Positions 54,866-64,000 of a DNA stretch of 64,000 nucleotides are shown in pieces. A model generated the notes under the pieces. It did not search any database and was not told the origin of the DNA. It saw only the letters and a program-made list of their open reading frames with translations. How positions within the stretch are numbered: position 1 is the stretch's first letter; each line of letters begins with the position of its first letter. The position numbers and the translations under genes are program-made. Origin of the DNA: JAGXRK01 sp963804005 (GTDB lineage Bacteria > Bacteroidota > Ignavibacteria > Ignavibacteriales > Ignavibacteriaceae); NCBI GenBank assembly GCA_963804005.1, contig CAWDOP010000007.1, forward strand, positions 1-64,000. Reading direction: 5' to 3'.

Positions 54866-55381
54866 CTAATTTATTCCTATTGTTAATGAACCATCTTTTC
54901 TTAACCAAATCCCAACTTTAAGATTGCTGAAAGTACTTCCAGATATAATAGTACCGCCAATTTTAATAGCATTAAACTTAGAATCAAAAAGCACGGGTTG
55001 TGGAATATCAGTACACTTGACAAAACATCCATCTGGTGCATATAGCTCAGCATTTGCTTTGAAATCATCACCAACTCCGTGAGACAATTCGAAAATTATT
55101 TTGCTATCAAGTTTACAAATGGTTTTTTTATGAGGTTGTTCAATTAATATATTAGTTTTTTTTCCGGCTTCAGTTGGATAAATTCTATTACCTTTGACTT
55201 TTGCTAAATATGTTCCATCTGAGTGAAAGATTGGGATTTGTGTAGTGAACCCAATCGTTTTTTCTCTAATAATCTCTATAAGGGAAGTATCTTCATATTT
55301 TAAAATTATTGGAACATTGATAAATGTATTAGTAGCAATCGTAACTATAGGAGATGAATGAAAAATTAGAGATTGTTCCAT
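54866..55381 (-). CDS. Hypothetical protein
   Basis: This 171-aa protein has no signal peptide or membrane helix and appears beta-rich, with hydrophobic/hydrophilic alternation throughout. The N-terminus reads MEQSLIFHSSPIVTIATN; the C-terminal half contains LSHGVGDDFKANAELYAPDGCF. A ribosome-binding site (TGAGG) lies before the ATG. I do not recognise the family. It sits between the oxidoreductase and the katG terminator. Confidence 0.65.
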   Translation of the reverse strand: MEQSLIFHSSPIVTIATNTFINVPIILKYEDTSLIEIIREKTIGFTTQIPIFHSDGTYLAKVKGNRIYPTEAGKKTNILIEQPHKKTICKLDSKIIFELSHGVGDDFKANAELYAPDGCFVKCTDIPQPVLFDSKFNAIKIGGTIISGSTFSNLKVGIWLRKDGSLTIGIN

Positions 55382-55605
55382 TTTGACCTCAGGAATTTTG
55401 TTGAATTATTTAAAATTATATGTCCAAGTTTACTATTAATGATAGGTATAATAGTACATTGTTTTCACTTTAATATGTACTCATTCCACGAATATATTAT
55501 TATTTTATTCAATGTTTTCTTAAATAAAAACCAATTTCGCAAGCCCTTCCATAATTACATAAGAAACTTAGTTCTGTTCAGAGAGAGATTCAAGAAATGT
55601 TTTCT

Positions 55606-55639
55606 TTAAAAACAAAAAGGGCATCGTGGTGATGCCCTG
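55606..55639 (-). terminator. Terminator of katG
   Basis: AGGGCATC (55618-55625) pairs with GATGCCCT (55631-55638), followed on the minus strand by TTTTTGTTTTTAAA. It lies about 40 bp past the katG stop. Confidence 0.9.
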
Positions 55640-55679
55640 AATAATTCTCGTATTTAGATTCCGAATCTCGCTGATGTCT

Positions 55680-57879
55680 TTACTTTAGGTCAAAGCGGTC
55701 AAGGTTCATTACTTTGTTCCAAGCAGCGATGAAGTCACGCACGAACTTTTCTTTTGCATCATCCTGTGCATAGACTTCTGCTAGTGCACGCAACTGTGAG
55801 TTTGAACCGAAAATCAGATCCACGCGAGTGCCTGTCCATTTTTGTTTACCTGTCTTGCGATCAAATCCTTCAAACATGTCGCCTGCATCAGATGTTGGTT
55901 TCCACATGGTGCCCATATCAAGCAGGTTGACAAAGAAGTCGTTTGTTAGTTTACCAACCTGATCTGTAAACACACCGTGTTTAGAACCACCAAAGTTAGC
56001 ACCAAGTACACGCAAGCCACCAACGAGTATCGTCATCTCAGGAGCGCTTAAAGTTAAAAGTTGTGCTTTGTCAACAAGCATTTCTTCAGCAGAAACGGTG
56101 TAAGCTTTCTTTGAGTAATTGCGGAAACCATCTGCTTCTGGTTCGAGAACAGCAAATGATTCAACATCAGTCTGAGCTTGTGAGGCGTCCATACGTCCTG
56201 GATTAAATGGCACTTCAATCTTGTAGCCGGCATCATTAGCCGCAGCTTCAACTGCAACACATCCGCCAAGCACGATAAGATCAGCCAGAGAAACTTTTTT
56301 CCCGTCTTTCTGCGAACTGTTAAAATCTTTCTGAATGCCTTTAAGTTTTTTAAGAACATTTTCCAACTGAGCTGGTTGGTTTACTTCCCAATCTTTTTGC
56401 GGTTCTAAGCGAATACGTGCACCGTTTGCTCCTCCACGATAGTCAGATCCACGGAAAGTTGATGCAGAAGCCCACGCTGTGTAAACCAGTTCGGATACAG
56501 ATAATCCTGAAGCCAGAATCTTAGTTTTGAGTCCTGCGATATCCTTTTTATTGATAAGCTTATGATTAACTGCAGGTACTGGATCCTGCCAGATCAGATT
56601 TTCTTTTGGAACTTCAGGTCCGAGATAACGAGCCTTTGGTCCCATATCACGGTGAGTAAGTTTAAACCAAGCTCTTGCAAATGCATCAGCGAAAGCTTTT
56701 GGATCTTTATGGAATCGACGCGAAATAGGTTCATAAATCGGATCCAAGCGCAAAGACAAATCAGCGGTTGTCATCGTAGGCGGATGTTTTTTTGATGGAT
56801 CGTGAGCATCCGGAATCATATGTTCTGGCTTAACATTCTGAGCCTGCCATTGCCATGCGCCAGCAGGACTTTTAACTTTTTCCCACTCGTAGCCAAAAAG
56901 CATATCAAAATATCCCATATCCCATTTAGTTGGGTTAGGTTTCCACGCACCTTCTAATCCGCTGGTGGTTGCGTGAACACCTTTGCCTGTTCCAAATTTA
57001 TTTATCCATCCTAAACCTTGCTCTTCGATAGGTGCAGCTTCTGGTTCCGGACCAACTAACTTTGGATCACCTGCGCCGTGCATTTTACCAAATGTGTGTC
57101 CACCGGCAGTGAGTGCAACAGTCTCTTCGTCGTTCATAGCCATACGTTTAAATGTTTCCCGCACATCAAGACCTGAAGCAAGGGATCAGGATTTCCATCA
57201 GGACCTTCAGGATTGACATAGATAAGACCCATCTGAACAGCCGCCAGAGGGTTTTCCAGCTCCCGGTCACCGGAGTACCGGCTCTTGGGTTTATCACTTG
57301 TGGCTAGCCACTTCTTTTCAGCACCCCAATAAATATCCTCCTCGGATTGGTAGATGTCTGCGCGTCCACCACCGAAACCAAATGTTTTGAAGCCCATTGA
57401 CTCCAAAGCACAGTTGCCCGCTAAGATAAAGAGATCAGCCCAGGAAATTTTATTTCCATATTTCTGTTTGATTGGCCAGAGCAGACGTCGTGCTTTATCA
57501 AGGTTGCCATTGTCAGGCCAACTATTAACAGGTGCAAAACGCTGGTTGCCGGTGCCGCCACCGCCTCGACCATCAGCAGTGCGGTATGTACCCGCGCTAT
57601 GCCACGCCATTCGTATAAATAGACCACCGTAATGACCCCAATCAGCAGGCCACCAATCCTGCGACTCGGTCATCAGCGCATAAAGATCCTTTCTTCAGTG
57701 CTTTCAGATCAAGCTTCTTGAATTCTTTTGCATAGTTAAAGTCCGGATCCATCGGGTTGGAAGCCGGGAGCGTGCTGGTGAAGGATACCAAGGTTCAACT
57801 GATTCGGCCACCAGTCTCGATTAGATGTGCCTCTGATGGCAGTACTACCTGTTACAGGGCATTTGCTTTCATCACTCAT
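55680..57879 (-). pseudogene. katG: Catalase-peroxidase KatG, three frameshifts
   Basis: Concatenating frames gives a complete KatG of about 730 aa, starting MSDESKCPVTG at 57879 with AAGGAG upstream and ending NLDRFDLK. Active-site parts are intact: RMAWHSAGTYR, the adduct-forming Tyr in MGLIYVNPEGP, Met in FKRMAMND and the proximal His in TAGGHTFGK. The frame breaks three times: about 57765 (an extra C), about 57687 (an extra G) and about 57183 (a missing C), each in a short homopolymer. KatG removes hydrogen peroxide with its heme. Either the sequence is flawed here or the gene is dead. Confidence 0.9.
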
Positions 57880-57956
57880 ATTAATTCTCCTTTTAGTAAA
57901 ATGATTTAATTAATTTTAAAATTTTCTAAGATCTCTTGTTTGTTTTGTCTTAATCA

Positions 57957-58344
57957 TTAAAATATGAATGTAACTCCAATTGCAATTGCCAAATAAAAGA
58001 ACTTGAATGTAAAGTTCATCAGTTAAAAAATGCGGAAATAAAATTGAAGATCCAAAGTGTAACTATGTTTGTAATTTTTGCGTTCCGAGTTAATCCAGTT
58101 TTGTTTTGATAGTTTTTCGATATAACCACCAAGAAATTTATGGTTTTTCAAGCCATTCATTTGCTTTTGGAGAACTTTTCTAAAACAACACATTGAAGCT
58201 AAAATCAAAAAAATTGTAGTAGGAAGCAGAGGAAGAAAAATTCCAAGCACGCCAATTCCTACAAGCAGGAAGCCTGAAATTAAATATGCAAATCTATAAA
58301 CTGCGGAGAGTTTTGTTGTAGTTATGTTCTGATTTAGAAGCCAT
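57957..58344 (-). pseudogene. DUF454 (YbaN-like) membrane protein, three frameshifts
   Basis: Following the frames gives about 128 residues with the YbaN pattern: a helix FAYLISGFLLVGIGVLGIFLPLLPTT, the FRKVLQKQMNGLKNHKFLG loop and C-terminal helices ending YLAIAIGVTFIF. It starts at the ATG at 58344 (MASKSEHNYNK). The frame breaks near 58312 (AAAA), 58076 (AAAAA) and 58026 (TTTTTT), all homopolymers. DUF454 is a small inner-membrane family of unknown role. Confidence 0.72.
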
Positions 58345-58392
58345 AGAAATTCTAATCAGTTCTAAATAAATGTTTGTGATTTAATAAACAAA

Positions 58393-58587
58393 ATGAGGAA
58401 TTTTATATTATATGTCAAATTGATAATTCTACTTCCTTATCTTGCAAAGCAATATATTAAGGACAGGAAAAAACTTAATCAGATAAAAGAGTTTAATAAT
58501 CCTGTTTCCAAAAGAGATGTCGGATTGGTTTACCGTAAAACTTTTGTTAAGAAACATTTATTAAAAGTTCTTAAAACGAAATACTAA
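58393..58587 (+). CDS. Small hypothetical protein
   Basis: This basic 64-aa ORF starts MRNFILYVKLIILLPYLAK, with a hydrophobic first third that may be a membrane helix, followed by a Lys-rich tail. No clear Shine-Dalgarno is seen. It lies between the DUF454 gene and the thioesterase. I do not recognise it; it may not be expressed. Confidence 0.4.
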   Translation: MRNFILYVKLIILLPYLAKQYIKDRKKLNQIKEFNNPVSKRDVGLVYRKTFVKKHLLKVLKTKY

Positions 58588-58636
58588 ATGCAATTCCAAA
58601 AGAATTAGAAGAAAACAAAGAAGGATTGATAATATA

Positions 58637-59041
58637 TTGAAAACATTCACAGTAAAAAGAAGAATCAATTTTTTTGATTGCGATCCTGCCGGAATAATTT
58701 TTTATTCCAGGGTTTTTGATTTTGCACACAGCGCTTATGAGCAGCTGATTCAGTCAATTGACAAAGAGAAAGATTACTGGAATAATGACAAATATGTAGT
58801 CCCAATAATCAGAAGCGAATCAAATTATCTTAAACCTATGAAGTATGAAGATGAGATATTTATAAAGGTTAGAGTTAGTGAACTGAGATCTTCATCTTTT
58901 GAATTAAGTTATAATATGGAAAATGAATCCGATAAGCTTTTATGTAGTGTTAAAACGGTTCACGTTTTTGTTGATAGGAAAAGTTGGGAGAAGATGGAGA
59001 TACCCAATCATATTAGAGAAGGATTGGAAAGATTGATTTAA
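58637..59041 (+). CDS. Hotdog-fold acyl-CoA thioesterase (4HBT/YbgC type), candidate MenI
   Basis: This 134-aa protein has the 4-hydroxybenzoyl-CoA thioesterase motif FFDCDPAGIIFYSRVFDFAHSAYEQ, with the catalytic Asp15 of the DxDxxG/A-type loop replaced by DCDPAG. Length is normal. The start is TTG with GGA upstream. It is convergent to the menaquinone operon, next to menE. In that operon the thioesterase needed to release 1,4-dihydroxy-2-naphthoate from its CoA ester (MenI) is otherwise missing, so this is a good candidate by position. Specificity is not settled by sequence. Confidence 0.75.
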   Translation: MKTFTVKRRINFFDCDPAGIIFYSRVFDFAHSAYEQLIQSIDKEKDYWNNDKYVVPIIRSESNYLKPMKYEDEIFIKVRVSELRSSSFELSYNMENESDKLLCSVKTVHVFVDRKSWEKMEIPNHIREGLERLI

Positions 59042-59142
59042 GAAAAGCTGCGAATCAGACGAATTATTCTGAGATATTTTGATGAAAAATCAAGTAGTAA
59101 ATGGCAGAAATTTTCTTTAATAATTTTTATTAGCCACTTACA

Positions 59143-60601
59143 TTATCCAGAATATTTCATCTTCAATTTTCCTCTCTCAACTTTTCCCAAAGAAGTTTTT
59201 GGTAATGAATCCTCAATAAAAAATTGTTTTGGAATTTTATACGGAGCAAGTTCTTTCTTTAATAGTAATATTAAATCACTAATATCAACTTCAGTCGAAG
59301 TAACGATGACTGCACAAACTATTTCTCCCCATTCAACATCATTTATTGGAAAAACTACCGTTTCAGTAATGCCCGGATATTTTAATATAACTTGTTCAAC
59401 TTCAAATGGATTTACATTTTCTCCACCGCTTACAATCATATCATTTTTTCTTCCGGTTATGTAGTAAAATCCATCTTCATCATAATATCCAATATCACCG
59501 GTGAAGTAAGAATTCTTTTGTAATCTTTCATTTGTTGCTGTTTCATTATTCAGATATTTTGTGAACAGTGAATCACTCTGAACAACAATATCAGCCTGAA
59601 CGTTTGAAGGACATTCATTACCATTTTGATGAATAATTTTTATTGTAGTATTACTAACTGGTTTACCAATTGAATCACTTTTTAATTCAATGTCATTTTC
59701 ATTTAGTGCCGTGATAAAAGAAGCTGTTTCAGAAGATCCGTAAACTTTAACAGGATACCATCCTGTCTTTTTAGCTTCAACTAGTAATTCTTTAGCAACA
59801 AATCCACCACCGATGAGTGAAGCATTTTAACTCAGTATTTGGTTTGAATCCAGCTTCCATCATTCTTTTCAATTGTGTTGATACAAACGAAGCAAGTGTT
59901 GGTTTTAGTTCTGATATTACTTCAATTAAATCATTTGTTTTCAATGATTCGGGAATGATAATGCTTGCACCATAATATAGAGCACGACAAACAATTTGAA
60001 AACCACCAATGTGATAAAAGGGAAGACTTGCCAACCATCTGTCATTTTCAGAATGATTAAGAACTTCATTTCCAATTACAACACTGCTTAGTAAAGAATG
60101 AAAAGTATGGACAACTCCTTTTGGTTCGTCTGTTACACCGGATGTGAAAACAACGACAGCTTCATCAGTTACAGTCAAATCGAAATCAGTAAACAGTTGA
60201 AGAGTTATGTCGTTATTGTTCTTCTCGTTCTCTAAAAAAATAATTTCAACCGTTTCAACGGCTTTAATTTTTTGATATAAAGTTTTATTAGTTATAATAT
60301 GTTTTATTTCTGCAAAAGAAATAAGTTTCAACAACTCCTCATCAGTTGCTAAAAGATTTAATGGAACAGGAATCGCACCAAGTTTCCACAATGCAATTAC
60401 CGCAACAATAAACTCAGGAGAGTTATCTGAATAGATTCCTACATATTCTCCTTTAAAAATTTTGTCTGATAGTGTTTCAGCATAAGAAGACGACAACTTA
60501 TTAAGTTCATCATAAGTGATTATTGAATCCTTTGTTATTACAGCAGGATTATTGTTCTGGTGTGATTTTAGATTTAGCAAATATTCCAATTTAAATTTCA
60601 T
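59143..60601 (-). pseudogene. menE: o-Succinylbenzoate-CoA ligase MenE, one frameshift
   Basis: The N-terminal 250 residues (60601 to about 59828) contain the AMP-loop VVFTSGVTDEPKGVVHT, and LPFYHIGGF. The frame breaks at about 59815-59828, then continues GGGFVAKELLVEAKKTG... through YYDEDGFYYITGRKNDMIVSGGENVNP to the conserved Lys in SLGKVERGK and the stop at 59143. One extra T restores a normal adenylate-forming ligase of about 485 aa. MenE activates o-succinylbenzoate for MenB. It is the last gene of the men operon. Confidence 0.85.
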
Positions 60602-60658
60602 CTTTGCTTAAAACTATTTTGTCATTCCTCATAATATCAATTGTTATTTTAAACATTC

Positions 60659-61555
60659 TCATAACAATATTCCGATTGAGAATAGTAATCCGTATATAGC
60701 AGAAAATTTTGCTGTCAGCTCAAGCGTTTTGTTTAATTCTGATCCTTTATACTCAGATAACATTTTAATAAGTGTTACTGCTATTGGTAAAGAAATGTAA
60801 GGAAGGAAAATCCAGTAAGAAAAATTATAAAATGAGAAAAGAAGTAGTGGAACAATAAATGAAATTATTAAAAGCACTATGAATTCTATCTTAGAAAAGG
60901 TATTTCCAAAAATTACAGCAAGAGTTTTTTTACCTGTACTTCTATCCTCTTCAATATCACGAAAATTGTTTACGACGAGAATATTAGTTATCAATGCTCC
61001 AACAGGAAGTGAAATTAAAAATGATAACAGCGTGAATTCCTCGTGATGAAGATAATAAGTTCCCATTGTTCCGACTATACCGAAAAAGATAAAAACAAAA
61101 ACATCACCTAGACCATTATAAGCCAGCGGGAAAGGACCGGCAGTGTATGCTAATCCTGCCAATATTGATATAACTCCGATTAGAAGAATTACCCATCCTG
61201 CAGCATAAACAAGATAAAGACCTAACAAGAATGTAATTAAGAAGACAAGAAAAATTCCTAACTTCATTTCATTAACAGAAATCAATCCTGATGAAAGAAC
61301 ACGAAGCGGACCTTTCCTTTTTTCGTTATCAGCACCTTTCAGGTAATCATAAAGATCATTTGTGTAATTGGTTCCAACCTGAATGAGAATAGAACATAAT
61401 AAAGCAATTAAAGAATACAGCGGAAAAAACTTTTCTGAATAAATTGCGAGGGATGAACCAACCATAACCGGAACCACTGCAGCGAGCAGAGTTTTATGTC
61501 TTGCTGCAAGAAACCAGGCTTGGGTTTTTGAAATATTTACTTTTGTATTATTCAA
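60659..61555 (-). CDS. menA: 1,4-Dihydroxy-2-naphthoate polyprenyltransferase MenA
   Basis: This 298-aa UbiA-family membrane enzyme attaches the isoprenoid tail to 1,4-dihydroxy-2-naphthoate. The two Asp-rich, prenyl-diphosphate-binding motifs are TNYTNDLYDYLKGAD and NNFRDIEEDRSTGKKT. About eight or nine membrane helices are visible. Length is typical. It lies between menB and menE. Confidence 0.94.
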   Translation of the reverse strand: MNNTKVNISKTQAWFLAARHKTLLAAVVPVMVGSSLAIYSEKFFPLYSLIALLCSILIQVGTNYTNDLYDYLKGADNEKRKGPLRVLSSGLISVNEMKLGIFLVFLITFLLGLYLVYAAGWVILLIGVISILAGLAYTAGPFPLAYNGLGDVFVFIFFGIVGTMGTYYLHHEEFTLLSFLISLPVGALITNILVVNNFRDIEEDRSTGKKTLAVIFGNTFSKIEFIVLLIISFIVPLLLFSFYNFSYWIFLPYISLPIAVTLIKMLSEYKGSELNKTLELTAKFSAIYGLLFSIGILL

Positions 61556-61628
61556 TGTAGGTCACAGAATATTTTATATATTATATAACGTCACCCTGTT
61601 TCCCTCTCCTTACTAAGGTAGATGGAGA

Positions 61629-62471
61629 CTAAGGTAACTTAGGAAATTTTTTGAAATCCGGTTTACGTTTTTTCAGATAAGCATTTTTACCCTCTTGAGC
61701 TTCCTCACTCATATAGTAAAGAAGAGTAGCGTTACCGGCTAACTCCTGAATTCCTTGCTGTCCATCCAGTTCTGCATTGAATGCAGATTTTAACACACGT
61801 AAAGCCATTGGACTGTGCTGAAGCATTTGCCTTGCCCATTCAACACCTTCTGTCTCAAGCTGATCAACAGGAACGACTTTGTTAACCAATCCCATTGCTT
61901 CGGCTTCCTGTGCATTGTATTGTTTGCAGAGATACCATATCTCACGTGCTTTTTTCTGTCCGACAATTCTTGCAAGATAGCTTGAACCGAAGCCACCATC
62001 AAAGCTGCCAACCTTTGGACCGGTTTGTCCGAATATGGCATTATCTGCAGCTATGGTTAGATCGCAAATAACATGAAGAACATGTCCACCGCCAATTGCA
62101 TAACCCGCAACTAATGCAACAACAGGTTTTGGAATGCTTCTAATAATTTTCTGAAGATCTAAAACATTTAATCTTGGAACGCCGTCATCTTTTCCAACAT
62201 AACCTTTATCGCCGCGAATTCTTTGATCGCCGCCGGAACAGAATGCATACTTTCCATCTTTGGCAGGACCTTTACCGGTTAATAAAATAACACCAATTTC
62301 CTGATCTTCACGTGCATCTATAAAAGCCTCAATCATTTCTTTAACCGTTTCAGGACGAAATGCATTGCGTACTTCCGGACGATTGATTGTTACCTTGGCA
62401 ATCCCTTCACCATCAAGTTTTTCGTAAATGATGTCTTTATACTCTTTTACTTTTATCCATTGGAAAGACAT
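61629..62471 (-). CDS. menB: 1,4-Dihydroxy-2-naphthoyl-CoA synthase MenB
   Basis: This 280-aa crotonase-fold enzyme closes the second ring of the naphthoquinone. The FCSGGDQRIRGDKGY, DLTIAADNAIFGQTGPKVGSFDGGFGSSYLARIVG and CKQYNAQEAEAMGLVN segments are diagnostic of MenB. Length is typical. It lies between menH and menA in the operon, preceded by AGGAAT before its ATG. Confidence 0.97.
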   Translation of the reverse strand: MSFQWIKVKEYKDIIYEKLDGEGIAKVTINRPEVRNAFRPETVKEMIEAFIDAREDQEIGVILLTGKGPAKDGKYAFCSGGDQRIRGDKGYVGKDDGVPRLNVLDLQKIIRSIPKPVVALVAGYAIGGGHVLHVICDLTIAADNAIFGQTGPKVGSFDGGFGSSYLARIVGQKKAREIWYLCKQYNAQEAEAMGLVNKVVPVDQLETEGVEWARQMLQHSPMALRVLKSAFNAELDGQQGIQELAGNATLLYYMSEEAQEGKNAYLKKRKPDFKKFPKLP

Positions 62472-62519
62472 AATTATTCCTGTTTTTATGTGATCAAAAA
62501 TATAGAAAACTGAAGAAAG

Positions 62520-63341
62520 TTAGAACGGATTAATAAAACTATAAACAATATCAGCATATTTTTTAGTTTCTTCGAGGTGAACATTATGTCCGGAATTTTT
62601 AATAATTGAGAGTTTTGAGTCGGGTATCAATCTTTTCATATGGGAATTTATATCAACAAATTTTTTATCTAATTCACCGCAGATAAGTTGGACAGGCATT
62701 CGGATTTCGGAAAGTCTATCAAACAAAGGTTTCATAACTCCTGTTCCAAATCCAAGTAAGGAATTCGCCAAACCGACTCTATTACATTCTAATTTTCGAT
62801 TTCTTATTTCTTTTAAAACTTTTTCAGAAAGATTTCTTTGAGTTTGAAATATTTCTTTGTTCATCCAATCATCCACAAAATTTTCAATCGGATTTGATAA
62901 AATATATTCTGCCAGATTTCTGTCAGTTCTTTCCCTTTCAAACTTTAGGGCAGAATTATTTATTCCCGCTGAAGCACTTTCGAGAATTAATCCTTCCAGA
63001 TCATATGGTAAACTTAAAGAGTAGTTTAACGCGGCTCTTCCCCCCATCGAATAACCAAGGAGGAAAATTTTTTTGCCCGTTACATGCTCTTTAACTTTTT
63101 TTATTTGCCGGACAATTGATTCAGTTGTATAGTAATTCAGATTTGTGGGTGAATCGCTTTTTCCGTGTCCGATTAAATCAATTCCAACAAGATTAAAATT
63201 TACCGGAAAATACTTTTCAAATGTAAGCCAGTCATAGAGCGAGCCGGTAAATCCGTGAAGAAGAAACAGGTAAGAATTATTTTTTATTTCGGGGCGAAGA
63301 AATTCATAATTTATTCTTATCGACTCAAATTTAATAAACAT
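62520..63341 (-). CDS. menH: SHCHC synthase MenH (alpha/beta hydrolase)
   Basis: This 273-aa alpha/beta hydrolase has the nucleophile elbow GYSMGG, a C-terminal His in SGHNVHLEE, and the oxyanion HGFTG. Position between menD and menB points to MenH, which removes pyruvate from the MenD product to give 2-succinyl-6-hydroxy-2,4-cyclohexadiene-1-carboxylate. It overlaps the menD stop by 11 bp. Sequence alone would only say hydrolase; the operon decides. Confidence 0.88.
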   Translation of the reverse strand: MFIKFESIRINYEFLRPEIKNNSYLFLLHGFTGSLYDWLTFEKYFPVNFNLVGIDLIGHGKSDSPTNLNYYTTESIVRQIKKVKEHVTGKKIFLLGYSMGGRAALNYSLSLPYDLEGLILESASAGINNSALKFERERTDRNLAEYILSNPIENFVDDWMNKEIFQTQRNLSEKVLKEIRNRKLECNRVGLANSLLGFGTGVMKPLFDRLSEIRMPVQLICGELDKKFVDINSHMKRLIPDSKLSIIKNSGHNVHLEETKKYADIVYSFINPF

Positions 63342-64000
63342 TTTCAGAACCTTTTAACCATTCATCGACTTCTTCAACCAAATTATGCCAATAATCTTTT
63401 CTTTTCTTAAGTGATTCTTGGGCATTTGTTTTAATTTCAATTACTAAAGGGATATCTGAGAGTCTGTTAAGTGAAAGATTCAACTGAGTTGAAGTTTTAA
63501 CGGCTTTATAATCAATATCCATCGCTCTTACAATTTTTTCAAAATTCAATTGTGTTGGAGTGAGAAAGTATTTCTTGAACTCATTTTTCTGCTCAACGAT
63601 TGGAAGGAAATTGAATAATCCTCCGCCATCATTATTGATTAAAATTACAGTGAGATTAATATTTTTTGTTTTAGCGATATGTAAAGCTGTTAAATCGTAA
63701 TAAAAAGCCAGATCACCGGTTAAAAGAAAGGTGCGTTCTTTTGTCGCTTCAGCAATTCCTAAAGCTGTTGAAATAATTCCGTCGATACCACTTGCTCCCC
63801 GATTTTGATGAATAGTAAAATTCTTATTTGTTTTTTGTAAAAAGAAATCCAGATCACGTATTGGTGTGCTGTTTGAAACAAATAAAACTGATTTTTCAGG
63901 AATGTTTCTTGAAAGATGAGAGATGATGTTAGTTTCATCAATCAAATGGGAGTTATTAATATATTCAACTTTGAGCCACTCACAAAGATCATCAAGCTTA
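63331..64000 (-). CDS. menD: SEPHCHC synthase MenD (C-terminal part; runs off the window)
   Basis: The frame is open to the right edge of the window, so the M at 63945 is internal. The visible 223 residues form the thiamine-diphosphate domain: SNSTPIRDLDFFLQ, the NRGASGIDGIISTALGIA motif and GDLAFYYDLTALHIA with NNDGGGLFNFLP. MenD joins isochorismate and 2-oxoglutarate-derived succinic semialdehyde, the entry step of the pathway. It overlaps menH by 11 bp. menF and menC are expected outside the window. Confidence 0.93.
   Translation of the reverse strand, partial: KLDDLCEWLKVEYINNSHLIDETNIISHLSRNIPEKSVLFVSNSTPIRDLDFFLQKTNKNFTIHQNRGASGIDGIISTALGIAEATKERTFLLTGDLAFYYDLTALHIAKTKNINLTVILINNDGGGLFNFLPIVEQKNEFKKYFLTPTQLNFEKIVRAMDIDYKAVKTSTQLNLSLNRLSDIPLVIEIKTNAQESLKKRKDYWHNLVEEVDEWLKGSENVY

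Noticed and set aside
55373..55609. 78-codon plus-strand ORF opposite the start of the hypothetical gene and katG terminator
   Set aside because: No ribosome-binding site, very AT-rich composition, and it runs into the katG terminator; likely chance.
1..64000. CRISPR arrays, prophage or transposase genes
   Set aside because: No regularly spaced direct repeats, phage structural genes or DDE/serine recombinase motifs were seen on either strand.

Overview
The window is AT-rich, gene-dense bacterial chromosome. Gene content fits a member of the Bacteroidota/Ignavibacteriota branch. The evidence is a long division and cell-wall (dcw) cluster, a DUF4783 protein, FN3 and NtrY-like proteins, a menaquinone operon, an AbgT-type transporter and a fused SpmA/SpmB-type gate protein. 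The MurE DNPR motif implies meso-diaminopimelate peptidoglycan. This placement is inferred from protein style; no 16S gene is present. I see no prophage, CRISPR array, transposase gene or defence island.

Layout. 1-1,900: a poorly coding edge with a decayed ABC-permease N-terminus, three minus-strand terminators, a small Cys protein, bacterioferritin and a palindromic mobile-type repeat. 2,157-18,614: the dcw cluster in one direction, with a promoter and MraZ operator, then mraZ-rsmH-ftsL-ftsI-murE-murF-mraY-murD-ftsW-murG-(PH-like membrane protein)-murC-ftsQ-ftsA-ftsZ. Most genes overlap or abut. ddl and murB are absent. 18,656-21,400: a CPXCG protein, a DnaE-type polymerase lacking its PHP and palm domains with a palindrome at its start, yajQ and tRNA-Pro(CGG). 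21,597-24,549: pyrR-pyrB-pyrC behind a PyrR-type attenuator leader. 24,638-40,146: a lipoprotein, then a long same-strand run: DUF4783, a 1283-aa NtrY-like kinase, an AddA-like helicase-nuclease, a flavin split-barrel protein, the gate protein, a 2-hydroxyacid dehydrogenase, alanine dehydrogenase, a CoA-transferase and a phosphatase. 40,170-44,800 (minus): an ABC exporter, then groEL and groES under a sigma70 promoter and a perfect CIRCE. 44,904-51,579: CPBP protease, pdxJ, a CDF-like carrier, a candidate small RNA, cupin, AbgT transporter and transketolase. 51,621-64,000 (mostly minus): YhcH, a cyclic-2,3-diphosphoglycerate-synthetase-like GTPase, an oxidoreductase, katG, a DUF454 protein, and a menaquinone operon (menD-menH-menB-menA-menE) meeting a hotdog thioesterase that may be MenI.

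The most unusual signals are: (i) a self-contained transcription unit of about 80 nt at 47,250-47,363 with its own promoter-like sequence, a 12-bp stem with a C-rich loop and a UUCG terminator; (ii) the PyrR leader, whose terminator also contains the pyrR Shine-Dalgarno; (iii) the catalytically beheaded DnaE with a palindrome abutting its start codon; and (iv) at least eight single-base frameshifts confined to about 52.4-59.9 kb (the GTPase, katG three times, DUF454 three times, menE). The other 50 kb has no comparable frame break, so these are either a low-quality assembly patch or real decay.
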